NCBI RefSeq assembly: GCF_007751035.1
Contig: NZ_CP036433.1
Location: 5,189,001 to 5,253,000, forward strand
Source of the DNA: Lignipirellula cremea
Lineage (GTDB): Bacteria > Planctomycetota > Planctomycetia > Pirellulales > Pirellulaceae
Reading direction: 5' to 3'
Length of the DNA stretch: 64,000 nucleotides
Position 1 is the stretch's first letter; every line of letters starts with the position of its first letter. A model generated the notes under the pieces. That model ran no database searches. It saw nothing but the letters and a program-made list of their open reading frames with translations, and was not told where the DNA came from. Shown here one piece after another: positions 27,341 through 35,153 of the stretch. Made by a program: the position numbers and the translations under genes.

Positions 27341-28342
27341 CTAGCTATACAACTCGCCTACCTGGTCCGCGTAACCATTCAAATACTCGGTCGGAAAATC
27401 TTCCCGCGTCCCCAGCATCCACTCGCTGTCTTGCCGCCAGGGAGTTACGTCCAGCGGGTTGACGTTTGACTGGAACGGATAGGCGGTGGGGTTCAAGGTC
27501 GTCCAGAAGGTTGACGGTTCGTACCGCACCAGCTCGATCCGCATGATCGACTTGATCGACTTGTAGCCATACTTCCAGGGGATCACCATCCGCAACGGCG
27601 CGCCATGCTGCTTGAGCAGCGGCTCTCCGTAAACTCCGGTGGTGAGCAGGGCGAGGTCGTTCATCGCCTCGGCGATGGTGAGCCCTTCGGTGTACGGCCA
27701 GGGATAGCTGGCGTCCTGCTGACGGGACGCTTCGTCAGGACGGTTGAAAGAGACGAACCGCACAAAGGTCGCCTCCGGCAGCGGATCGGCGTCAAGCAGC
27801 AGCCGGGCCAGCGGCAGGCCGGTCCATGGCACGGCCATCGCCCAGCGTTCGACGCACCGATGACGGTACTGCCGCTCTTCCAGATCGTCGCCGTAACGAC
27901 GGTAGAACTCATCCAGGTCGATCGTAAACGGCTGGCGACAGAGCCCCTCAACCGTGATCGTCCAGGGATACGGCTGTAATGGCTCCACATACCGCCACAC
28001 CCATTTCTTGTTGGTGAACTCATAAAAGTTGCAGTATTTGGCCGCATCCAATCGCGGCGTTTCCGTCCGGCCGTAGGCAAACTCCGCCGCTTTGGCAGCC
28101 GGATAGTGCGGCGAAAACTTCGCCAGCGAATTCGGCGAAAGATAACCGGCGCCAATCACTTCCTCTTCGCTGCCGCCCCAGTTCCAGAACTGCCAGCGAT
28201 AAGCGGCCGCCGCCGCGATAGCTCCGGCGCTCGCGCCCAGCCCCACGCCGAGCCAGCGTCGACGATTCATAAACACATCCCGCGGCGTCTCTTTGCCATC
28301 GGGATCATGCGGCCGCTTTTTATGGAAGAACATAGGCACCAT
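27341..28342 (-). CDS. msrP: Protein-methionine-sulfoxide reductase catalytic subunit MsrP (YedY)
   Basis: Molybdopterin enzyme that repairs oxidised methionines in envelope proteins. After a twin-arginine-type signal (MNRRRWLGVGLGASAGAIA) come family segments PWTITVEGLCRQPFTIDLDE, the molybdenum-ligand cysteine in RHRCVERWAMAVPWTGLPL, and GAPLRMVIPWKYGYKSIKSI. The length (333 residues from 28342) matches the E. coli protein. The frame is open to 28408; the alternative start at 28333 is equally possible. The haem membrane subunit MsrQ is not adjacent, so the electron donor is unknown. The upstream ABC permease gene ends 147 bp away on the same strand. Confidence 0.93.
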   Translation of the reverse strand: MVPMFFHKKRPHDPDGKETPRDVFMNRRRWLGVGLGASAGAIAAAAAYRWQFWNWGGSEEEVIGAGYLSPNSLAKFSPHYPAAKAAEFAYGRTETPRLDAAKYCNFYEFTNKKWVWRYVEPLQPYPWTITVEGLCRQPFTIDLDEFYRRYGDDLEERQYRHRCVERWAMAVPWTGLPLARLLLDADPLPEATFVRFVSFNRPDEASRQQDASYPWPYTEGLTIAEAMNDLALLTTGVYGEPLLKQHGAPLRMVIPWKYGYKSIKSIMRIELVRYEPSTFWTTLNPTAYPFQSNVNPLDVTPWRQDSEWMLGTREDFPTEYLNGYADQVGELYS

Positions 28343-28489
28343 CCATTCCGCAGGGAGAAAACCACCAACAGCAGGATCGCGCAGCGGTAAGGACGATCCC
28401 TCCTCCATTGTCGCACGTCGGCCCGTTCTGTCTGTACAGATTCCTACATTTCGACCGAAGGACCCCTGCGAGCGACTCCGCAGTTTCCC

Positions 28490-30868
28490 TTATTCCTTGA
28501 CCTTCAGCCCTTCGACAAAGTCCATCCGGTGGATGCTCCACTGCACCACCGCCTGGGCGCAAAGGGCGAAGATCGTCGCCAGCCCGAGCGTGACGAACCA
28601 GATCCAGGGCGGCGTCACCACCGGCAGTCGCAGCAGGTCGTTGTTGTAGCTCCAGGCCGTCAGCACGACCAGACCGTAGCCCACCGGCAGTCCCAGCAAC
28701 GAGCCGAGCAGATTCGTCAGCATGCTCTCGCGAAAGAACAGCCCGCCCACCTGCCAGGGCGTGTAACCCAGCGCCCTGAAGGTCGCCACTTCGCGCCGCC
28801 TTTCCGCCAGGTTCACCATCGACGAACTTACAATGCTGCCGAAAAACACCACGCCGGCGAACACAATAATGGTAATCACGGAAACCATTTGATTCTCCAG
28901 CAGCGCTTTTTCCAGATTCCTGATCGTGTCCGCCCGGGCGGTGACTCCTTGAATACCGGGCGTCTGTTTCAGTTCCAGATACAGTCGGCGCATGTCGTGC
29001 GGTCGATGATTGACGAGCAGTTGGGCCCCGGACAGGGCGAACTCCTCCTGCACGAGCCCACTGAGAAAAGCAATCTCCGCATAGGCTCCCAGCCCCATGT
29101 AACTGTCGGCGATCCGGGCCACGGCCGCCTGGCAGGGACGTCGTTCTCCCTGGACAGGAATGAGCGTCACCTGATCGCCCTGCTGCAGATGCAGCAACGT
29201 CGCCAGTCGCCGGGTAATCACCAGCCCGGTCTCCGGGATCGGCATGGCCGTGCCAGCGGCGTCGCGCGGAATCGTCAGCACGGCGCCTGGCGACAATCCC
29301 GTCACGGCGCTTTTCCGCCGGTAGGGGCCGTGGACAAACTCAAACGCTACGTTCAGCAACGGCTCCGCTCGATCAACGCCCGGCAGGCGGCGAATTTCGT
29401 CGAGCGCGGGGCGTCCCTCAACCTCCTTGAACTGCAGATCGATATCGCTGCGGACCGCGCGATAGAACTGGAACTCCAGGAGGTAGTCCTGCGAAGCGCT
29501 CAGCATGAAACCCGTGACCAGCAGCCCGGCGCCCATCATCGAGGCGAATACGTTCGCGCCGGACCGCACGTACTGCCGGAACACGGTCCGCAGCACCATG
29601 CGCCAGGAAGCATTCAGCAGCGACCAGAACCACGTCGCCCGCTCCAGCCAGATCGCCCCGCCGCTACGGGGAGGCTCCGGCCGCATTGCCTCCGCCGGCA
29701 GCAATCGCAGCATGGTGTACGCCCCGTAAAAAGCTCCCGCTCCTGCACAGCCCAGGCTGACGATCATGCCGACCGCCATCACGCCTGGATAAAAGCGGCT
29801 GTCCAGATCGGGGAAATCCATGAAATGGCGATACACGCGAGTGATGCCGGTCGCCCCCCAGTAACCGAATCCGGCCCCGATCAGCCCGCCGATCAGGCCG
29901 ACGACCAGGCCAAACTTGAGGAAGTGCCAGAACACCTGCCCGCTGGAATAGCCGAGCGCTTTGAGCGTGCCGACGACCACCCTTTGCTGCCGGGCCAGGC
30001 GGGTCAGCAGCACGTTCAGCACCACGGCGGCCACGGCCAGGAAGATCGAAGGGACGATCGTCGACATGGCGCCCAGGCCGCTGATTTCATTCGACAGAAA
30101 CTGGTTCGAAGTCTGCAGCCGCAACGGCGTGGTGCTGAATACCCCATAAGAATCCAGTAGCGTTTCCGCCTGCTGCAGGATCGGGTCGATCTGGTCCCGG
30201 GCCTCCGGCGCCAGGCGGCCGATGATCTGGTTGGCGGCGCCCTGGAAATCGTAGACGTCTTCAGCGAACGACCGTTTGATATAGAACACGCCAAACGTCG
30301 ACGGGTCCGGCACCAGCGATCCTGGCCCCTGGACGTACACGAACTCGCTGCTGAGCGCGGTGCCGACGATGATCAACTCTTGCCGGCGGTTGTTCATCAG
30401 CAGATGCAGCCGTTGCCCCGGATACAGGCGATGGGCCCGGGCGAACGACTCGTTGATGATGACCTCGTTCGCCCGACGACTGGAGAAGTAATCGCCCTGC
30501 TGCAGCGCGATTTCATTGAGGATCGGCATGCGCTGGTCCGGCAGGGACAGCACAAAACCATTGAGCGGTTTGACGACGCCTTCGAGATCAACCGTGGCGT
30601 TGAACGAGATACGCGACTCGATTTCACTGACGCCGCGGATCCGGTAGAGGGCGTCGATTTCGCTGAGCGGGGCCTTTTTCAGATCGATCCAGAAATCGGC
30701 CATCCGGCTGTCGCGGTAGTAATCCCGTTTGGCGTAGCTCAGGTTCTGGTAGGCCGACTGCAGCGTGACAAAGCACATCACGCCGACGGCGATAATGCTG
30801 GTGATGGCCAGCAGCAGTCCCTTGGCGTTAAAGATCTCCCGCGCCAGTTTCCGGTTGAGCGTGTTCAC
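28490..30868 (-). CDS. FtsX/MacB-type ABC transporter permease
   Basis: A 792-residue membrane protein built as a duplicated FtsX-type permease. A first transmembrane helix lies near residues 15-37, with a large extracytoplasmic domain following. Three helices span about 265-395, a second single helix lies near 450 (FASMMGAGLLVTGFMLSA) with a second extracytoplasmic domain, and three closing helices span about 665-785. Segments such as ERRREVATFRALGYTPWQV are typical of the family. Such proteins use ATP hydrolysis in the cytoplasm to drive lipoprotein release, peptide export or signalling, not classical import. Its start overlaps the stop of the ATPase gene by 4 bp (ATGA), so the two form one complex. 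Confidence 0.9.
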   Translation of the reverse strand: MNTLNRKLAREIFNAKGLLLAITSIIAVGVMCFVTLQSAYQNLSYAKRDYYRDSRMADFWIDLKKAPLSEIDALYRIRGVSEIESRISFNATVDLEGVVKPLNGFVLSLPDQRMPILNEIALQQGDYFSSRRANEVIINESFARAHRLYPGQRLHLLMNNRRQELIIVGTALSSEFVYVQGPGSLVPDPSTFGVFYIKRSFAEDVYDFQGAANQIIGRLAPEARDQIDPILQQAETLLDSYGVFSTTPLRLQTSNQFLSNEISGLGAMSTIVPSIFLAVAAVVLNVLLTRLARQQRVVVGTLKALGYSSGQVFWHFLKFGLVVGLIGGLIGAGFGYWGATGITRVYRHFMDFPDLDSRFYPGVMAVGMIVSLGCAGAGAFYGAYTMLRLLPAEAMRPEPPRSGGAIWLERATWFWSLLNASWRMVLRTVFRQYVRSGANVFASMMGAGLLVTGFMLSASQDYLLEFQFYRAVRSDIDLQFKEVEGRPALDEIRRLPGVDRAEPLLNVAFEFVHGPYRRKSAVTGLSPGAVLTIPRDAAGTAMPIPETGLVITRRLATLLHLQQGDQVTLIPVQGERRPCQAAVARIADSYMGLGAYAEIAFLSGLVQEEFALSGAQLLVNHRPHDMRRLYLELKQTPGIQGVTARADTIRNLEKALLENQMVSVITIIVFAGVVFFGSIVSSSMVNLAERRREVATFRALGYTPWQVGGLFFRESMLTNLLGSLLGLPVGYGLVVLTAWSYNNDLLRLPVVTPPWIWFVTLGLATIFALCAQAVVQWSIHRMDFVEGLKVKE

Positions 30869-31599
30869 CAGACGACATCCTCAGGCGCGATCGGCTGCTC
30901 ATTGGTTTTGATCTCGGTGATTTCGCCCGATCGCAAATGCACCACGCGATCGGCCACTTCCGCCAGGGCTGCATTGTGCGTAATCACGACTACCGTTTTT
31001 CCCAGGTTGCGGTTCATGTCGACCAGTAACCGCAGCACGCGCTTCCCCGTTTCAAAGTCCAGGGCGCCTGTCGGCTCGTCGCACAGGAGCAACTCGGGAT
31101 TCTTGGCGATCGCCCTGGCAATGGCGACGCGCTGCTGCTCGCCGCCCGACATCTGTCCCGGGAAATGGCGGGAGCGATCCTGCAGGCCGACCATCTCCAG
31201 CGTCTCGTCGACATCGAGCGGATCGCGTGCGATATCGGTCGAGATCAGCACGTTCTCCCGCGCGGTCAGCGTGGGAACCAGGTTATAGAACTGGAAGATG
31301 AAGCCGACTTCGGTGCGGCGATAGCGGGTCAGCTCCGCGGCGGAGGCCCGGGTTAATTCCCGGTCGGCGTACAGCACGCGGCCCACGGTTGGCTGATCGA
31401 GCCCGCCGATCAGGTTCAAAATGGTCGTCTTTCCGGATCCGCTGGGCCCGACGATCGCCAGGAACTCCCCCCGGCGAATGTCGAGCGACACGTTGCGCAG
31501 CACTTCGACAGAGACTTCGCCCATGGCAAAGGTGCGGCCGACCTCTTTCAATTGCAGCAAAGGCGGGGCCGCGGTCGGTTCCGTGTCGTTTGCTTTCAA
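30865..31599 (-). CDS. ABC transporter ATP-binding protein (MacB/LolD type)
   Basis: ATPase partner of the FtsX-like permease that follows with a 4-bp overlap. Walker A is VGPSGSGKTTILNLIGG, the Q-loop FIFQFYNLVPTLT, the signature MSGGEQQRVAIARAI, Walker B LLLCDEPTGALD and the H-loop VITHN. The frame is open to 31740, but the region before LQLKEVGRTFAMG is not family-like. I propose a TTG start at 31599 behind GAAGGA, giving 244 residues, the usual size of this class. That start is an inference. The substrate is unknown. Confidence 0.9.
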   Translation of the reverse strand: MKANDTEPTAAPPLLQLKEVGRTFAMGEVSVEVLRNVSLDIRRGEFLAIVGPSGSGKTTILNLIGGLDQPTVGRVLYADRELTRASAAELTRYRRTEVGFIFQFYNLVPTLTARENVLISTDIARDPLDVDETLEMVGLQDRSRHFPGQMSGGEQQRVAIARAIAKNPELLLCDEPTGALDFETGKRVLRLLVDMNRNLGKTVVVITHNAALAEVADRVVHLRSGEITEIKTNEQPIAPEDVVW

Positions 31600-31847
31600 C
31601 GGTGAATCCTTCGGGACGAAAGGCGCCAGTGCAGTCCCTATAATCGTGCATGACGGGAACAAAGGAAAGATGCGGCCCCGCCCTCGCCCCCGACATGGTC
31701 GGGCCGCGCGGCACAAACGGGACATTCGATCGTTTTTCAAACCGACGCAGCGACCCGCACGCCGAGGTTCACCGCTTCCCCTTGCCCTGCATGGTAGAAT
31801 AAAAGGAATCGACCTGTTCGCGCCGTCTGGCTTTGTTCTGGATTCCT

Positions 31848-33281
31848 ATGCAGACTTTCCCGTTTCTTGCCGATCGCCGACGGTTCCTGACCCAGACCAG
31901 CCTGGGGCTAGGGGCGGCCGCCCTGGCGACGCTGCTGCGCTCAGACGGTTCGTCGTTCCTGCGGGGAGCGGAAGGGTTAGCCGGCGGCGTGCATTTTCGT
32001 CCCCGGGCGAAACGCGTCATTCTGCTCACCCAGTCCGGCGCCCCGTCGCAGATCGATCTGTTTGACGCCAAGCCGGGCCTGAAAGACCGCCAGGGCGAGG
32101 AGCTGCCCGCCTCGATTCGTCGCGGTCAACGCTTGACGACGATGACGGCGAACCAGGATCGGAAACCGATCGCCGCGTCGGAATTCCGCTTTGCCAGGCA
32201 TGGCGAAAGCGGGGCCCAGATCAGCGAGCTGCTGCCGTACACGGCCGGCATTGCCGACGAGCTGTGCATCATTCGCTCCCTGCATACCGAGGCCATCAAT
32301 CACGACCCGGGCGTCACTTGCCTGCAGACGGGCGTGGAGCAACCGGGCCGGCCCAGCATTGGCGCCTGGGTCGATTACGCTCTGGGAAGCGAGAACGCCG
32401 ACCTGCCGGCGTACGCCGTGTTTGTCTCCGGCGGGCAACCGGGCGACCAGCCTTTATACAGTCGCTTGTGGGGCGCCGCTTTCATGCCAACGCAGTACCA
32501 GGGCGTGCGGTTCCGCGGCGATGGACTGCTGTACCTGGACAACCCGCCCGGCGTGGCCCGGCAGGATCGCAGCCGCATGATCGAGGCGATTGCGGCCTTG
32601 AACCAGATCGCTTCCCAGTCCAACGGCGATCCCGGGATTGTAGCGCAGACCCGGCAGTACGAAATGACCGAGCGGATGCAGCAGGCGGCGCCGGAAGCGT
32701 TCGACCTGTCGCAAGAGTCGGCCGCTACGCTGGAAATGTACGGACCCGACGCATCCCAGCGCGGGACGTACGCGGCCAACTGCCTGCTGGCCCGTCGCCT
32801 GCTGGAACGCGACGTCCGCTTTGTGCAGCTGTTCCATCGCGGCTGGGACCATCATTCCAAACTGTCCAGCCGGATCAGGGAGAAGTGCCAGCAGACCGAC
32901 CAGCCGTCGGCGGCCCTCGTTCGCGATCTTAGGCAGCGCGGCCTGCTGGAGGATACGCTGGTGGTCTGGGCAGGCGAGTTCGGCCGTACGGTGTACAGCC
33001 AGGGCGACCTGCAGGCGGACAGTTACGGACGCGATCATCATCCTCGCTGCTTCAGCATCTGGCTGGCCGGCGGCGGCGTGAAGCCGGGCGTCACCTGGGG
33101 GACGACCGATGACTTCTCCTATAACATCGTCGACGGCGGCGTTTCCATCCACGATCTGCAGGCGACGATCCTGCATTGCCTGGGCCTGGATCACGAGCGT
33201 TTGACGTATCGCCACCAGGGCCGCGACTTCCGCTTGACCGACATCTCCGGCAGCGCCCAGCGGCAACTGCTGATCGACTAA
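31848..33281 (+). CDS. DUF1501 family exported protein
   Basis: A 477-residue protein of the DUF1501 family, common in planctomycetes and related to the sulfatase/alkaline phosphatase fold. A twin-arginine-like signal (ADRRRFLTQTSLGLGAAALA) is followed by AKRVILLTQSGAPSQIDLFD, SLHTEAINHDPGVTCLQTG, LFHRGWDHHSKL, VVWAGEFGRTVYSQG and GRDHHPRCFSIWLAGGGVKPG, which carry the conserved His/Asp/Arg positions. Such genes usually sit beside a DUF1549/DUF1553 partner; none is adjacent here. The ATG at 31848 is preferred to the TTG at 31833. No strong ribosome-binding site is visible. The enzymatic activity of the family is not known to me. Confidence 0.88.
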   Translation: MQTFPFLADRRRFLTQTSLGLGAAALATLLRSDGSSFLRGAEGLAGGVHFRPRAKRVILLTQSGAPSQIDLFDAKPGLKDRQGEELPASIRRGQRLTTMTANQDRKPIAASEFRFARHGESGAQISELLPYTAGIADELCIIRSLHTEAINHDPGVTCLQTGVEQPGRPSIGAWVDYALGSENADLPAYAVFVSGGQPGDQPLYSRLWGAAFMPTQYQGVRFRGDGLLYLDNPPGVARQDRSRMIEAIAALNQIASQSNGDPGIVAQTRQYEMTERMQQAAPEAFDLSQESAATLEMYGPDASQRGTYAANCLLARRLLERDVRFVQLFHRGWDHHSKLSSRIREKCQQTDQPSAALVRDLRQRGLLEDTLVVWAGEFGRTVYSQGDLQADSYGRDHHPRCFSIWLAGGGVKPGVTWGTTDDFSYNIVDGGVSIHDLQATILHCLGLDHERLTYRHQGRDFRLTDISGSAQRQLLID

Positions 33282-33331
33282 ATCGGGCAGGCAGTGGCGT
33301 TGAACGTTACTGTGCCTGCGTCCTCGATCAA

Positions 33332-33362
33332 AGAAAAAGACGTTCCCGCTGGGGGAACGTCT
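33332..33362. terminator. Hairpin downstream of the DUF1501 gene
   Basis: AGACGTTCCC and GGGGAACGTCT form a roughly 10-bp stem with a 4-nt loop, 57 bp after the stop. The T-rich tract (TTTTTCTTT) is on the minus-strand side, so it is best as a minus-strand terminator and at most a weak one for the upstream gene. Confidence 0.5.
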
Positions 33363-33403
33363 GTGGAGGTCGAACGATCGCTTCCGTCTCTTTCCCTGGC
33401 TAG

Positions 33404-33468
33404 TGGTGCCTCAAACCATAATATCAGGTCTCTCTAAATCAGCCGCCGGGCGCTAGCCCAATGGCACT
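33404..33468 (+). repeat. Left inverted end of the IS
   Basis: Pairs with the right end at 34978-35042 with about four mismatches over 65 bp. Its outer 60 bp are shared with MITE-A. Confidence 0.85.
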
Positions 33469-33500
33469 GTTTTTACCAAATCCGTTGCCTGGGGTGGTTT

Positions 33501-33545
33501 TTGGCATGAATTTTGCGCCGCATGGTTTGGCATGAAATTTGCGCC
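33501..33545 (+). repeat. Two 19-bp direct repeats upstream of the transposase gene
   Basis: TTGGCATGAATTTTGCGCC (33501-33519) and the same with one change (33527-33545) are spaced 26 bp start to start. They lie between the IS end and the transposase start. They are candidate transposase-binding or promoter-control sites. Confidence 0.5.
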
Positions 33546-33583
33546 CCTTCCTGACCTCTTACTCATTGATAAGGAGTCTTGCG

Positions 33584-34978
33584 ATGGCGGCCAAACAGAA
33601 ACGTAAGCAGAAAGCACAGAAATCTGAGCAGGCGCGGGCGGCGGAGTTTGACGCCGTGTTTGCCCAGTTGGAAGAGATCGTGGATCTCCGCCAGGCCGAT
33701 GAGTTGCAGCCCTCCCACGCCCAAACGATTTACACGTCTGGCGTCGTCCTGTGGCTGTTGGTCTGGCAGCGATTACGCGGCGGTTGCTCGATGGCCGAGG
33801 CGGTCAAGGCCTTGATCGAGCAGTGCCCGGACATCGTGCCCGACAATAAACGCATCGAAGAAGCGACCCTCTCTTCCAGCACCGCGGCGTACTCCCGGGG
33901 CCGGAGCCGTTTGTCGCTGGAGACCGTCATGTGGCTCTGCAACGCCGTCTGGCGGTCGCTGGTCGACAACGCTCCGCCCACCTTCGGCGGGCGACGCGTG
34001 TTCGCGCTGGACGGCACGACGATCTCGCTGGGACCGGAATGGGAACTGTACGACGTCTTCCCGCCCGCTTCCAATCAGTACGGAGAGTCGGCCTGGCCGA
34101 TGGCCTATCTGGTCGTGGCTCATGAGGTCGAAAGTGGAGCGGCGTTGCCCCCGGAAATCGGTGCGATGTACGGCGACCAGGCGGTCTCGGAAACCAGCCT
34201 GATCCACGATCATTTACAACGCATCCCGGCCGATTCGGTGATTCTGGTCGACACAGCTTACGGCATTACGCGTGTCGCCTACGAGTTCCACACGGCCAAT
34301 CAACGCTTCGTGGTGCGGATGAAGAAGGACCGCTTTCGCCGGCTGCAAAAGGACGCCGAGTTGATCGAACAAGGCGAGGACTGGAAAACGTATCGAGGAC
34401 AATGGACGCCCAGTCGCCGCGAGCTGCGCGACAATCCTCAATTGCCGGAGGACTTCTCGCTGCCGATTCGGCTGCACGTGTTCGAAAGCGTCCACGGCGA
34501 AACAATCTATCTGGCGACCGACCTGACCGACGAATTGGACGTCATCGCCGATTTGTATAGTCAGCAGTGGCGTGTGGAAACAGATCTCTCACAGATCAAG
34601 GTGACGCTCGACATCGAGAACATCCTCGCCAAGAGTCCTGAGATGTTCCGCAAAGAACTGATGGCGTCGATCGTGGCCTATAACCTGACGATCCAGTTCC
34701 GCAAACAGGCGGCGGAACAGGCCAACGTACCGCCGCGGCGGCTCAGCTTCACCGGCGTGTGGGACGTGTTCCGCATCTTCCTGCTCCAAAAAACATTCCC
34801 CGACGCCGGCGCCTGGCGCACGGCTTACGCACGAGCGCTCAAGTACGCAGCGCGAGAGAAATTGCCGAACCGCCCCGGCCGGAGCTACTCCCGCGAAAGC
34901 TACAAACGCCGCTCCAAATCCTCGCATTTTAAAAAAAGATCTCCACCCTGGAACCAACCCGAAAACGAGCCAAAGTGA
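33584..34978 (+). CDS. IS4-superfamily DDE transposase
   Basis: A 464-residue transposase. The basic N-terminus (MAAKQKRKQKAQKSEQ) and a helical region to about residue 130 probably bind DNA. DDE residues are placed as D in RVFALDGTTISLG (about 142), D in VILVDTAYGI (about 222) and E in QQWRVETDLSQIK (about 332). The last is close to the IS4 YREK signature with Q in place of R. The ATG at 33584 follows AAGGAG at a good distance; an upstream in-frame start at 33539 is less likely. The frame is intact and both ends are present, so the element may be active. Confidence 0.92.
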   Translation: MAAKQKRKQKAQKSEQARAAEFDAVFAQLEEIVDLRQADELQPSHAQTIYTSGVVLWLLVWQRLRGGCSMAEAVKALIEQCPDIVPDNKRIEEATLSSSTAAYSRGRSRLSLETVMWLCNAVWRSLVDNAPPTFGGRRVFALDGTTISLGPEWELYDVFPPASNQYGESAWPMAYLVVAHEVESGAALPPEIGAMYGDQAVSETSLIHDHLQRIPADSVILVDTAYGITRVAYEFHTANQRFVVRMKKDRFRRLQKDAELIEQGEDWKTYRGQWTPSRRELRDNPQLPEDFSLPIRLHVFESVHGETIYLATDLTDELDVIADLYSQQWRVETDLSQIKVTLDIENILAKSPEMFRKELMASIVAYNLTIQFRKQAAEQANVPPRRLSFTGVWDVFRIFLLQKTFPDAGAWRTAYARALKYAAREKLPNRPGRSYSRESYKRRSKSSHFKKRSPPWNQPENEPK

Positions 34979-35042
34979 GTGCCATTGGGCTAGCGCCCGG
35001 CGGCTGATTGAGAGAAACCTGATTTTATGGTTTGACGCACCA
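34978..35042 (-). repeat. Right inverted end of the IS
   Basis: Complement of the left end at 33404-33468. It starts at the last base of the transposase stop codon. Confidence 0.85.
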
Positions 35043-35153
35043 CTAGCCAGCGAGGGCGTGAGGACGTCTCCGCCGTCGCCGTTCGCTTCTGGGGAAACAC
35101 TGGGCGGGCCGGACGTGAGCCGTTCGACTGGCCGCGGCCGCCCTTTCGTTCCG

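Larger units (their letters stand above)
33404..35042 (+). mobile_element. Complete IS4-superfamily insertion sequence
   Basis: A 1639-bp element with inverted ends of about 65 bp (33404-33468 against the last 65 bp, about four mismatches). The outer sequence is TGGTGCSTCAAACC. It is flanked by CTAG on both sides (33400-33403 and 35043-35046), consistent with a 4-bp target duplication. It holds one transposase gene. The outer 60 bp of both ends equal the right end of MITE-A. The junction inside the ends (CCATTGGG/CCCAATGG) is IS-specific. A 4-bp YTAR target is, from memory, described for IS701-type members of this superfamily; the exact family was not determined. Confidence 0.88.
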
